This document shows positions 1-4,325 of a DNA stretch of 5,399 nucleotides, one piece after another. Position 1 is the stretch's first letter. Every line of letters begins with the position of its first letter. The stretch covers positions 1 to 5,399 of the forward strand of contig DZCR01000205.1 in the NCBI GenBank assembly GCA_022736495.1. The letters run 5' to 3'. Under the pieces are notes generated by a model, which was not told the origin of the DNA, made no database searches, and saw only the letters and a list, made by a program, of their open reading frames with translations. The position numbers and the translations under genes are program-made. The DNA comes from Desulfobacca acetoxidans. GTDB taxonomy: Bacteria; Desulfobacterota; Desulfobaccia; Desulfobaccales; 0-14-0-80-60-11.

Positions 1-69
1 AATGGTTTCTTCCAGCTGGATGATACGGTTCTCCCGAAGCGGCCCCAAGCGGCCTCACCAGTCAGTTAG
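1..69 (+). CDS. possible 3' end of an unidentified protein entering from the left edge
   Basis: Frame 1 is open from the first base to a TAG at 67-69 and would give the last 22 residues of a protein, with a C-terminal stretch reading QAASPVS. I do not recognise it. The only support beyond the open frame is positional: its stop codon is the first three bases of a heptanucleotide array, as also happens at the stop codon of aroD, and nearly so at pheA. A 22-codon open frame can arise by chance. A competing minus-strand reading exists, starting at a TTG at position 48 and giving RENRIIQLEETI towards the edge; both cannot be coding. The flanking sequence to the left of the window decides. Confidence 0.25.
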   Translation, partial: NGFFQLDDTVLPKRPQAASPVS

Positions 70-87
70 GGGTTAGGAATTAGGAAA
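67..87 (+). repeat. heptanucleotide array A (TAGGRRW-type units)
   Basis: Three tandem 7-base units, TAGGGGT then TAGGAAT then TAGGAAA. Because 7 is not a multiple of 3, the TAG triplets at 67, 74 and 81 fall in all three forward reading frames. The array starts at the stop of the frame that enters from the left edge. It is short and imperfect, so the tandem pattern gains weight mainly from the three other period-7 arrays nearby. Confidence 0.6.
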
Positions 88-89
88 AG

Positions 90-191
90 CCGAATTAACC
101 TGCCAGCCTGCCATATCTAATCCACGTTCCCAGAAAGGGCGTAAATGGGTTTCCGCCAATAAAGGCTCAAGCTATTGCAGTCGCCTTAAAA
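90..191. other. non-coding spacer, nothing recognised
   Basis: About 100 bases between two heptanucleotide arrays, downstream of the aroD stop. I see no convincing gene, no hairpin with a U tract on either strand, and no riboswitch that I recognise. There is a small direct repeat of CTGCC at about 110-122 and a weak 4-bp stem (GGCG/CGCC on the minus strand). No terminator for the aromatic operon could be identified here, although transcription from the operon would be expected to end in or beyond this region. Confidence 0.5.
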
Positions 192-222
192 CTAATTGCT
201 AATTGCTAACGGCTAACTGCTA
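192..222 (-). repeat. heptanucleotide array B containing the aroD stop codon
   Basis: Read on the minus strand this is about 4.4 units of TAGCNNT (TAGCAGT, TAGCCGT, then two TAGCAAT, then TAG). The first TAG, at 222-220, is the stop codon of aroD. Further TAGs follow every seven bases, so ribosomes in any of the three frames meet a stop within 17 bases. The two TAGCAAT units are identical; the others differ at two or fewer positions. Confidence 0.75.
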
Positions 223-939
223 CTTCAAAGTTCTCCACACCTTTTTCAAGTCATTTACCGTAAGTTGCCCCGGCGCCGAGGCCCCCGATTTGCTAAACGG
301 TGCGAAGGTGAGAAAGCTCCCCATAAGAGGCGCCACCACCCGGGACCATTTTCCCAAGGGACCCATGCAAAAGGCGATGATCTTCTTGCCCTGCGCTTGG
401 GCCTGGGGGATGAGAGAGAGCAGGCGGAGGTTGTCCTCGGGCCGGGTAGCCATCGTGACCAGTTTGACGATGTCTGCGTCGGCGGTCAGCATCTGCCCCA
501 GCACGGCCTCCAGCCGGGGCGCATCCGGGGTGCCGCCAAAATCGTGCCAGGAGAGGATGAGTTTGGTTTTCTCCCGGCGCGCCGCGAGCTCTCGGCGCCA
601 TGCCATATCCGTATCCAATTCCACGTCCAGGCAGGTTACTCCCAGCGCCAGGGCCTCTTCCAGGAGGCGGCGTCGGTCCGCTTCGCTCCCCTGCCAGCGG
701 CCGCCTTCGGTGCCCAGGCGGTTGGTGGCGATCACCGGTCCCGGTAAGGTTCGGAAGAGTTTTTGTAAGTTAGGGTTGACCTCTTCCAGGTAGTCCAGGC
801 GCACCTCGGTCCACAAACCTTTGCGGGCGGCCCGTTGGTATTTACCCCGGGCGCGGTTGACGGTGATCTCCACTACTGGCACGCAGATGCGGAGGAACGG
901 TTTTCGGTTTTCCGTTTTCGGTTTTCGGTTTTGGGTCAT
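220..939 (-). CDS. aroD: type I 3-dehydroquinate dehydratase (AroD)
   Basis: Converts 3-dehydroquinate to 3-dehydroshikimate through a Schiff-base intermediate in the cytoplasm, the step after the DHQ synthase encoded upstream. The 239-residue protein has the usual single-domain length and no AroE fusion. The residues that match the known E. coli active site are all present: E45 and R47 in TEVRLDY, R74 and E78 in the ATNRLGTEGG loop, H132 in SWHDF, the Schiff-base lysine K159 in DIVKLVTMA, R200 in GKWSR, and S221 and Q225 in SAPGQ. The family core begins only at about residue 15 (FLRICVPV). Residues 2-14 are encoded by a heptanucleotide array and are low-complexity (Asn, Arg, Lys, Pro, Glu). 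The ATG at 939 has no Shine-Dalgarno sequence; the bases before it read CCTCCC. No other ATG, GTG or TTG lies in frame between the upstream stop and V20, so 939 is the best start by default. It lies 139 bases after pheA, far looser than the other genes of the operon. Confidence 0.93.
   Translation of the reverse strand: MTQNRKPKTENRKPFLRICVPVVEITVNRARGKYQRAARKGLWTEVRLDYLEEVNPNLQKLFRTLPGPVIATNRLGTEGGRWQGSEADRRRLLEEALALGVTCLDVELDTDMAWRRELAARREKTKLILSWHDFGGTPDAPRLEAVLGQMLTADADIVKLVTMATRPEDNLRLLSLIPQAQAQGKKIIAFCMGPLGKWSRVVAPLMGSFLTFAPFSKSGASAPGQLTVNDLKKVWRTLK
899..933 (+). repeat. heptanucleotide array C encoding the aroD N-terminus
   Basis: Five tandem units of GGTTTTC as read on the + strand (third unit CGTTTTC, fifth GGTTTTG). 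On the minus strand it encodes aroD codons from the third to the fourteenth, just after the ATG. A gain or loss of one or two units would shift the reading frame between that ATG and the catalytic domain; a change of three units would keep it. Array D, next to the pheA stop, is an inverted, diverged version of the same unit. Confidence 0.85.
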
Positions 940-1078
940 GGGAGGAATGTTAAGGTCCTATGATGGCAGGATAGTGGCCTGCGCTTATAATCAGCATGTT
1001 ACAAAAACTATGAGATCGATTTGATTCTATAATCTCTCAAGCTTATTCTCTAAGGCTTTTACCGAAAACTGAAAACCG
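905..1078. repeat. inverted repeat bracketing the pheA-aroD spacer
   Basis: Positions 1061-1078 (ACCGAAAACTGAAAACCG) match the reverse complement of 905-922 at 17 of 18 bases. In the operon mRNA the two arms could pair as 8 bp, one A-G mismatch and 9 bp, closing a loop of about 138 bases. The arm sequences are parts of arrays D and C, so the pairing follows from the same heptamer being present in opposite orientations. The stem would contain bases right after the pheA stop and codons 7-12 of aroD. Whether it forms is unknown. Confidence 0.6.
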
Positions 1079-1088
1079 TCAACTGAGA
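1061..1088 (-). repeat. heptanucleotide array D at the pheA stop codon
   Basis: Four diverged period-7 units; on the minus strand TCTCAGT, TGACGGT, TTTCAGT and TTTCGGT. The TGA that opens the second unit is the stop codon of pheA (1081-1079), and the first unit overlaps its last codons. The last two units match the unit of array C in inverted orientation. Divergence among units is higher than in arrays B and C. Confidence 0.6.
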
Positions 1089-2170
1089 TTCTCCACCCCT
1101 GCGGCCCGGGGAAAGGAGCCCAGGAGCTTAAAATGGGCGCTGATGGCTTCGACTTCTTCCAGAGCCTGGCCCACCTGGGGTTCGGTGGTGTGGCCGTCCA
1201 CATCCACAAAGAACAGATAGCGCCAGGCCTCGTTTTTGGCGGGCCGGGAGATGATGCGGGTCATGTTGAGTTCTCGTTCCGCCAGGGGGCGCAGAGTTTT
1301 ATACAGGGCCCCGGGGATATTGTCCACCGCAAAGAGGATGGAGGTCTTGTCTTTGCCGGTGGGGCCGGGAGAGTCGGAGCCGATGACAAAAAAGTGGGTG
1401 ACGTTGCCGGGGTTGTCTTCGATGCGGGATTCCACCACTCGCAGATCATAAAGGGGCGCCGCGAAGGCGCTGGCAATGGCCGCGGCGTTGGGGTTTTTGG
1501 CGGCCTTTTGGGCCGCTACCCCGGTGGAGGCCACCTCCAGGATGGGAATCTCGCCCAAATGGGTCCCCAGCCAGCCGCGGCACTGGGCATGGGCCTGGGG
1601 GTGGGTGTAGATCACCTCAATATCAGCCCGCTGCCCGGATTTGGATACCAGGTCGTGAGAGACTTCCAGATAGATCTCGCCGCAAATTTTCACCGAAGTC
1701 TCGGCAAAGAGGTCCATGGAGATATTGACGATGCCTTCAGTGGAATTTTCGATGGGCACCACGCCGTATTGGAATTTGCCTTTCTCCACTTCGGCAAAGA
1801 CCTCTTGGATAGTACTCATGGGGCCATAGCGAGTGGCCCGGCCGAATTTTTTCAGGGCCGCCAGGTGGGAAAAGGTAGCCTCAGGGCCCAAAAACGCTAC
1901 CCCGAAGGGCATCTGCACTTCCCGGGCGGCGGAGATGATCTCCCGGAAGATATTGCGCAGGGCCGAGGGACTCAAGGGGCCGGGGTTCAGGTGCATGAGA
2001 TGGGCCAGGACCTCCTCTTCCCGCTGAAAATCCAGGGTGCCCCGGCCTTCCCGGTTTTTGATCTGGCCGATGGCCTGGGCCAGGGTCTGACGACGGTTCA
2101 GCAGGTTCAGGAGTTTCTGGTCCAGGGCGTCAATCTGGTTGCGGATGACTTCTTTTTCCGTCATAGTCAT
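1079..2170 (-). CDS. pheA: P-protein: chorismate mutase / prephenate dehydratase with ACT domain
   Basis: Bifunctional cytoplasmic enzyme of phenylalanine synthesis: chorismate to prephenate, then prephenate to phenylpyruvate. The 363 residues contain an AroQ-type mutase at about 5-87, with R10, R27, K38, D47, R50 and E51 in positions matching the E. coli active site. The prephenate dehydratase follows at about 90-265 (GPEATFSHLAA at 95-105, VPIENSTEG at 138-146, THPQA at 189-193). An ACT regulatory domain occupies about 277-352. The normally conserved TRF motif reads THF (258-260), and the Phe-binding GALV and ESRP motifs read GALY (287-290) and ISRP (307-310). The ATG at 2170 overlaps the stop of the upstream synthase as ATGA, suggesting translational coupling. 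However, the GGAG upstream is only 2 bases from that ATG and 8 bases from a second ATG at 2164, which would give 361 residues and may be the true start. Confidence 0.97.
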   Translation of the reverse strand: MTMTEKEVIRNQIDALDQKLLNLLNRRQTLAQAIGQIKNREGRGTLDFQREEEVLAHLMHLNPGPLSPSALRNIFREIISAAREVQMPFGVAFLGPEATFSHLAALKKFGRATRYGPMSTIQEVFAEVEKGKFQYGVVPIENSTEGIVNISMDLFAETSVKICGEIYLEVSHDLVSKSGQRADIEVIYTHPQAHAQCRGWLGTHLGEIPILEVASTGVAAQKAAKNPNAAAIASAFAAPLYDLRVVESRIEDNPGNVTHFFVIGSDSPGPTGKDKTSILFAVDNIPGALYKTLRPLAERELNMTRIISRPAKNEAWRYLFFVDVDGHTTEPQVGQALEEVEAISAHFKLLGSFPRAAGVENLS

Positions 2171-3159
2171 TTCTCCAGGATGGTTTCCTGGATTTTATGG
2201 CCAAAGTGGCGGCCCGTTTCTTCCAGGGCCACCAGGATTTCGTCCCCGGGTTTGAGCGCGACAATGGATACGGCCTCACCGTTCGGTCGGGTGAGGCGGA
2301 TGGTTTCAGCGTTTTGCAAAATGGTGGCAATTTCGCGACCGCCGGCCTCAGCCTGCACCAGCATCAGGGGGCGCCGTTCCACCTTGACCCGGCCCACCAC
2401 TGCGGGGGTGGTGCGCCCCTGGTGATTAATCAGGAGGACTTCGTCCCCGGCCTTAAGCTCCCCCAGATACCGGGTCTTATCCCCCGGAACCCGGATATAG
2501 GCGTGCACGGGTCCGGCGTTGACCCGGAAGGGCCGAGGGGCGACGTAGGGATTTTCCAGGGATTCGGCATGTACCAGGAACAATCCCCCGGAGGAGTTGC
2601 CCACCAGCATGCCTTCTCCCGGCCCCATGTTGCTGCAGGTATCCACGCAGACCCGGTCGCCCATCCCCAGGGACTTCAGGGTGGTGATGCGGGCCGTGGT
2701 CAGGGCCACTGGCGGCGAAGCTTCTTTCACCAGGCGGGCGATCTCTTTAACCACTGATGGGCCGGCAGCGGTGACCACCAGCCCGTCCACCCCTTTTTCC
2801 AGGACTCCCAGGGCGGTGAGCGCGGTGTCTCTATCGCTGACCTCCATGAAGATGTTGCCGCTCTGAGCCACCAGATTTTCCAGGGGAATGATGGTCCAAT
2901 CGGGCGTGCGCACTATCACCGGCCCCTGGCGGGCCAACCGGATGACCTCGGCCTCATCCGCGGTGCTCAAGATGATGACTTCCTGGACGTCTTGACCGGG
3001 CACCAGATCGCCGTCCGGGGCCACCACGGTGATGAGCCCCAGGGCCTTGACTTCCGTCATCCGGCCTTCGGGGACCCACACCGCGTCGGCCCCGCTCTCC
3101 AGGGCGGTAGTCACGAGCTTTTTGTCCCAGGGGTCAATTTTGACCCAGAGTTTTTTCAT
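2167..3159 (-). CDS. aroB': 3-dehydroquinate synthase II (archaeal type)
   Basis: Performs the NAD-dependent oxidative deamination and cyclisation of 2-amino-3,7-dideoxy-D-threo-hept-6-ulosonate to 3-dehydroquinate, the second step of the archaeal-type route; it is unrelated to the usual AroB. The 330 residues show the family's conserved central block: VCVDTCSNMGPGEGMLVG at 170-187, then GLFLVHAES (192-200), and YVAPRPFRVNAGPVHAYI at 205-222. The C-terminus carries GRHFGHKIQETILEK (316-330). I start at the ATG at 3159, where the protein begins MKKLWVKID and is preceded by AAAGG at 7 bases' spacing and 13 bases after the ADH synthase stop. A longer reading from 3222 would overlap the previous gene by 50 bases and adds no family sequence. 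The stop overlaps the pheA start, so the three genes form one tight transcription unit. Confidence 0.95.
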   Translation of the reverse strand: MKKLWVKIDPWDKKLVTTALESGADAVWVPEGRMTEVKALGLITVVAPDGDLVPGQDVQEVIILSTADEAEVIRLARQGPVIVRTPDWTIIPLENLVAQSGNIFMEVSDRDTALTALGVLEKGVDGLVVTAAGPSVVKEIARLVKEASPPVALTTARITTLKSLGMGDRVCVDTCSNMGPGEGMLVGNSSGGLFLVHAESLENPYVAPRPFRVNAGPVHAYIRVPGDKTRYLGELKAGDEVLLINHQGRTTPAVVGRVKVERRPLMLVQAEAGGREIATILQNAETIRLTRPNGEAVSIVALKPGDEILVALEETGRHFGHKIQETILEK

Positions 3160-3172
3160 GGCCGCGCCTTTC

Positions 3173-3970
3173 TCACCCGGCCTGGAGAAAGGCCAGGGCC
3201 TCATCGACGCCGGAATTTTCATGCACCAGCATGCTGATGGCGCCCACCATGTGGGCGGGATTGCGGTGCTGGAAGACGTTGCGCCCGATGGACACGCCGG
3301 CGCCCCCAGCTTCGATGGCTCCTTGGACCATCTCCAGGATGTCGCGGTCAGAATTCATCTTGGGGCCGCCGGCAATGACCACCGGCACCGGACAGCCGGC
3401 CACCACCTTGCGGAATGACTTTACCGAACCGGTGTAGGAGACCTTGACGATGTCTGCGCCCAGCTCCGCTCCCAGCCGGGCCACGTGCATGATAATCTGC
3501 GGGTCGAATTCATCCTTAATCTTTTCGCCCCGGGGGTACATCATGGCCAAGAGCGGCATGCCCCATTCCCGGGCGTCCCGGGCTACCCGGCCCAAGTCGG
3601 CCAGCATCTCCCGTTCGGAGCCGTTCCCTATATTGATGTGAATGGAAAGGGCGTCCGCCCCCAGCTTCAAGGCTTCCTCCACCGTACACACCAGAGTCTT
3701 GGCGTTGGGATAGGGGGAGAGTGCGGTTGAGCCCGACAGGTGAATGATCAGCCCCACGTCCTTGCCCCGGCGGCGGTGGCCGCTGGTTACCAACCCTTTG
3801 TGGATGATAATGGCATTGGCCCCGCCCGTGGCCACCGCATTGACGGTGGTTTTCATGTCGATAAGGCCTTCGATGGGCCCCACCGTGACGCCGTGATCCA
3901 TGGGGACGATCACCGTGCGCCCGGTGTCCCGGTTCATAATGCGTTCCATGCGAATCTGTTTGCCGACCAC
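3173..3970 (-). CDS. aroA': 2-amino-3,7-dideoxy-D-threo-hept-6-ulosonate (ADH) synthase, class I aldolase family
   Basis: First enzyme of the archaeal-type shikimate entry: condenses L-aspartate semialdehyde with 6-deoxy-5-ketofructose 1-phosphate, replacing DAHP synthase. It belongs to the DeoC/FbaB class I aldolase family. In the 265-residue reading, D25 (MDHG), Y145 (MMYPRG) and the Schiff-base lysine K176 (DIVKVSYTG) sit at a constant offset of 8 from D33, Y153 and K184 of the Methanocaldococcus enzyme as I recall it. Phosphate-binding motifs are AGGPK (200-204) and GVSIGRNVF (225-233). The start is the GTG at 3970, five bases after GGGAGG; the protein then begins [19 protein letters not shown], as in the family. 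An in-frame GTG at 4051 would encode 27 extra residues out of the terminator hairpin and its U tract and is rejected. The gene is the first structural gene after the attenuator, so it and the genes behind it should be controlled together. Confidence 0.95.
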   Translation of the reverse strand: MVGKQIRMERIMNRDTGRTVIVPMDHGVTVGPIEGLIDMKTTVNAVATGGANAIIIHKGLVTSGHRRRGKDVGLIIHLSGSTALSPYPNAKTLVCTVEEALKLGADALSIHINIGNGSEREMLADLGRVARDAREWGMPLLAMMYPRGEKIKDEFDPQIIMHVARLGAELGADIVKVSYTGSVKSFRKVVAGCPVPVVIAGGPKMNSDRDILEMVQGAIEAGGAGVSIGRNVFQHRNPAHMVGAISMLVHENSGVDEALAFLQAG

Positions 3971-3974
3971 GTCT

Positions 3975-3980
3975 TCCTCC
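3975..3980 (-). promoter_or_regulatory. ribosome binding site deciding the ADH synthase start
   Basis: GGAGGA on the minus strand (GGGAGGA in context) ends 4 bases before the GTG at 3970. It is the only good Shine-Dalgarno sequence in the 100 bases before the conserved N-terminus and fixes the short form of the protein. It lies 40 bases downstream of the attenuator U tract. Confidence 0.8.
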
Positions 3981-4019
3981 CTCGCCGCTTGGCCCGCCAA
4001 GCCCTGCACCACGGTCAAT

Positions 4020-4058
4020 AAAAAAAGCCGCGGTCGCCTCGCCTGCGCCACGGCTTTT
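4020..4058 (-). terminator. attenuator: intrinsic terminator in the operon leader
   Basis: In the minus-strand RNA, AAAAGCCGUGG (4058-4048) pairs with CCGCGGCUUUU (4033-4023) as an unbroken 11-bp stem with one U-G wobble, around a 14-base loop. The U tract has seven Us (4026-4020). On the + strand the wobble becomes a C-A mismatch, which supports minus-strand function. It stands between a Tyr/Phe-rich leader peptide and the first structural gene, 50 bases ahead of the GTG, so it would stop transcription before the operon unless an alternative fold forms. Confidence 0.85.
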
Positions 4059-4103
4059 AAAAGGTTTTTAGTTTATGCCTACATTCTTTTAAAAGTCGAG
4101 GCG
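4035..4103 (-). promoter_or_regulatory. antiterminator fold competing with the attenuator
   Basis: The palindrome CTTTTAAAAG occurs twice, at 4095-4086 and 4063-4054. As RNA, copy 1 can pair with copy 2 over 10 bp. Just outside, CGCCUCG (4103-4097) is perfectly complementary to CGAGGCG (4041-4035) in the terminator loop, so both helices nest in one long interrupted stem. Copy 2 includes the AAAAG of the terminator's 5' arm, so this fold and the terminator cannot coexist. Copy 1 contains the UAA of the leader peptide (4091-4089): a ribosome finishing the peptide covers copy 1 and frees the terminator arm. A ribosome held at the Tyr/Phe codons (4142-4119) leaves copy 1 free. Confidence 0.75.
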
Positions 4104-4172
4104 CACTCCTGGCCCGGTAAAATAATAATAGCTAAAATAATATTCGGCGGTCCGGAGCCAGGTGGATTGCAT
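4089..4172 (-). CDS. Tyr/Phe-rich leader peptide of the aromatic operon (27 aa)
   Basis: ATG at 4172, TAA at 4091-4089. The peptide begins MQSTWLRTAE and continues with YYFSYYYF at residues 11-18, then ends in VRLDF; 5 of 27 residues are Tyr, 3 Phe and 1 Trp. All Tyr codons are TAT and all Phe codons TTT, in a GC-rich genome. A GAGGA lies 10 bases before the ATG, a slightly long spacing. The peptide is expected to have no function of its own; its translation should measure charged tRNA-Tyr and tRNA-Phe, as PheL does for E. coli pheA. The position before a terminator/antiterminator pair and before ADH synthase, DHQ synthase and pheA fits exactly. It is too short for standard gene callers. Confidence 0.87.
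   Translation of the reverse strand: MQSTWLRTAEYYFSYYYFTGPGVRLDF
4108..4162 (-). promoter_or_regulatory. leader hairpin enclosing the Tyr/Phe codons
   Basis: In the leader RNA, CCUGGCUCCGG (4162-4152, codons 4-7 of the leader peptide) can pair with CCGGGCCAGG (4117-4108): eight pairs with one U-G, a bulged C, then two more pairs. The Tyr/Phe codon run lies in the loop. It resembles the 1:2 or pause hairpin of classical amino-acid attenuators, which a translating ribosome would melt. It does not overlap the antiterminator arm at 4103-4086, so it may serve as a pause structure and not as a competitor. Confidence 0.5.
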
Positions 4173-4197
4173 GTGCTTGAATTCCTCGACTGCTTTC

Positions 4198-4226
4198 AGC
4201 CTAAAATATCTCCGCCCCCATGTCAA
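4198..4226 (-). promoter_or_regulatory. candidate sigma-70 promoter of the aromatic operon
   Basis: A perfect -35 box TTGACA (4226-4221) is followed after 17 bases by TAGGCT (4203-4198), a poor -10 with three matches. The sequence above the -35 is A+T-rich (4227-4260), like an UP element. Transcription would begin near 4191, about 19 bases before the leader-peptide ATG, which suits an attenuator leader of about 170 bases up to the U tract. The -10 is the weak point. Confidence 0.5.
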
Positions 4227-4243
4227 TAAAAATTTATTTTCGC

Positions 4244-4249
4244 TATAAT
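4244..4249 (+). promoter_or_regulatory. candidate -10 box for the DUF3786 gene
   Basis: A perfect TATAAT on the + strand, about 77 bases before the ATG at 4326, in an A+T-rich stretch. No good -35 lies at 16-18 bases upstream (the hexamer at 17 is TGTCAA). The location between divergent genes makes a promoter plausible. Confidence 0.4.
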
Positions 4250-4325
4250 TTAATATGATTCAGAAGTCGGGCGCTAAGACAGACACCGCCCCTCTTGATT
4301 CGAGACCATGCGTGAAGGAGGCGGT

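Noticed and set aside
1..48. Minus-strand gene start at TTG 48 (LGPLRENRIIQLEETI)
   Set aside because: It has a GTGAGG nearby and a natural-looking composition, but only 16 codons are visible and it conflicts with the + strand frame ending at 67-69. It cannot be decided from this window.
90..191. Riboswitch or structured RNA downstream of aroD
   Set aside because: Some stretches recall riboswitch fragments, but I could not build the conserved core and stems of any class I know.
947..1024. Small + strand gene starting at ATG 947 after GGAGG
   Set aside because: The GGAGG is only one base from the ATG, the product is 25 residues with no recognisable feature, and it lies antisense in the pheA-aroD spacer.
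984..1034. TATAAT/TATAAG-like boxes in the pheA-aroD spacer as promoters
   Set aside because: No acceptable -35 lies at 16-18 bases from any of them on either strand, and A+T-rich spacer DNA gives such hexamers by chance.
67..1088. CRISPR array
   Set aside because: The repeats are 7 bases long without spacers; this is simple tandem repetition.
1133..2425. 430-codon open frame on the + strand
   Set aside because: It lies opposite pheA and DHQ synthase, is rich in Gly, Asp, His and Gln as expected from the antisense of GC-rich genes, and resembles no family I know. Other long + strand frames between 203 and 4229 are rejected for the same reason.
3160..3222. Longer DHQ synthase start at 3222
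   Set aside because: It would overlap the ADH synthase gene by 50 bases and adds residues without family resemblance; the ATG at 3159 fits spacing and the family N-terminus.
3971..4051. Upstream GTG start for ADH synthase giving 292 residues
   Set aside because: The extra 27 residues are translated from the terminator stem and U tract, have no ribosome binding site, and the family N-terminus starts at the GTG at 3970 with a good GGGAGG.
4021..4062. The leader hairpin read as a + strand terminator
   Set aside because: On the + strand the stem is broken by a C-A mismatch, the T tract is only four long, and no + strand gene ends before it.
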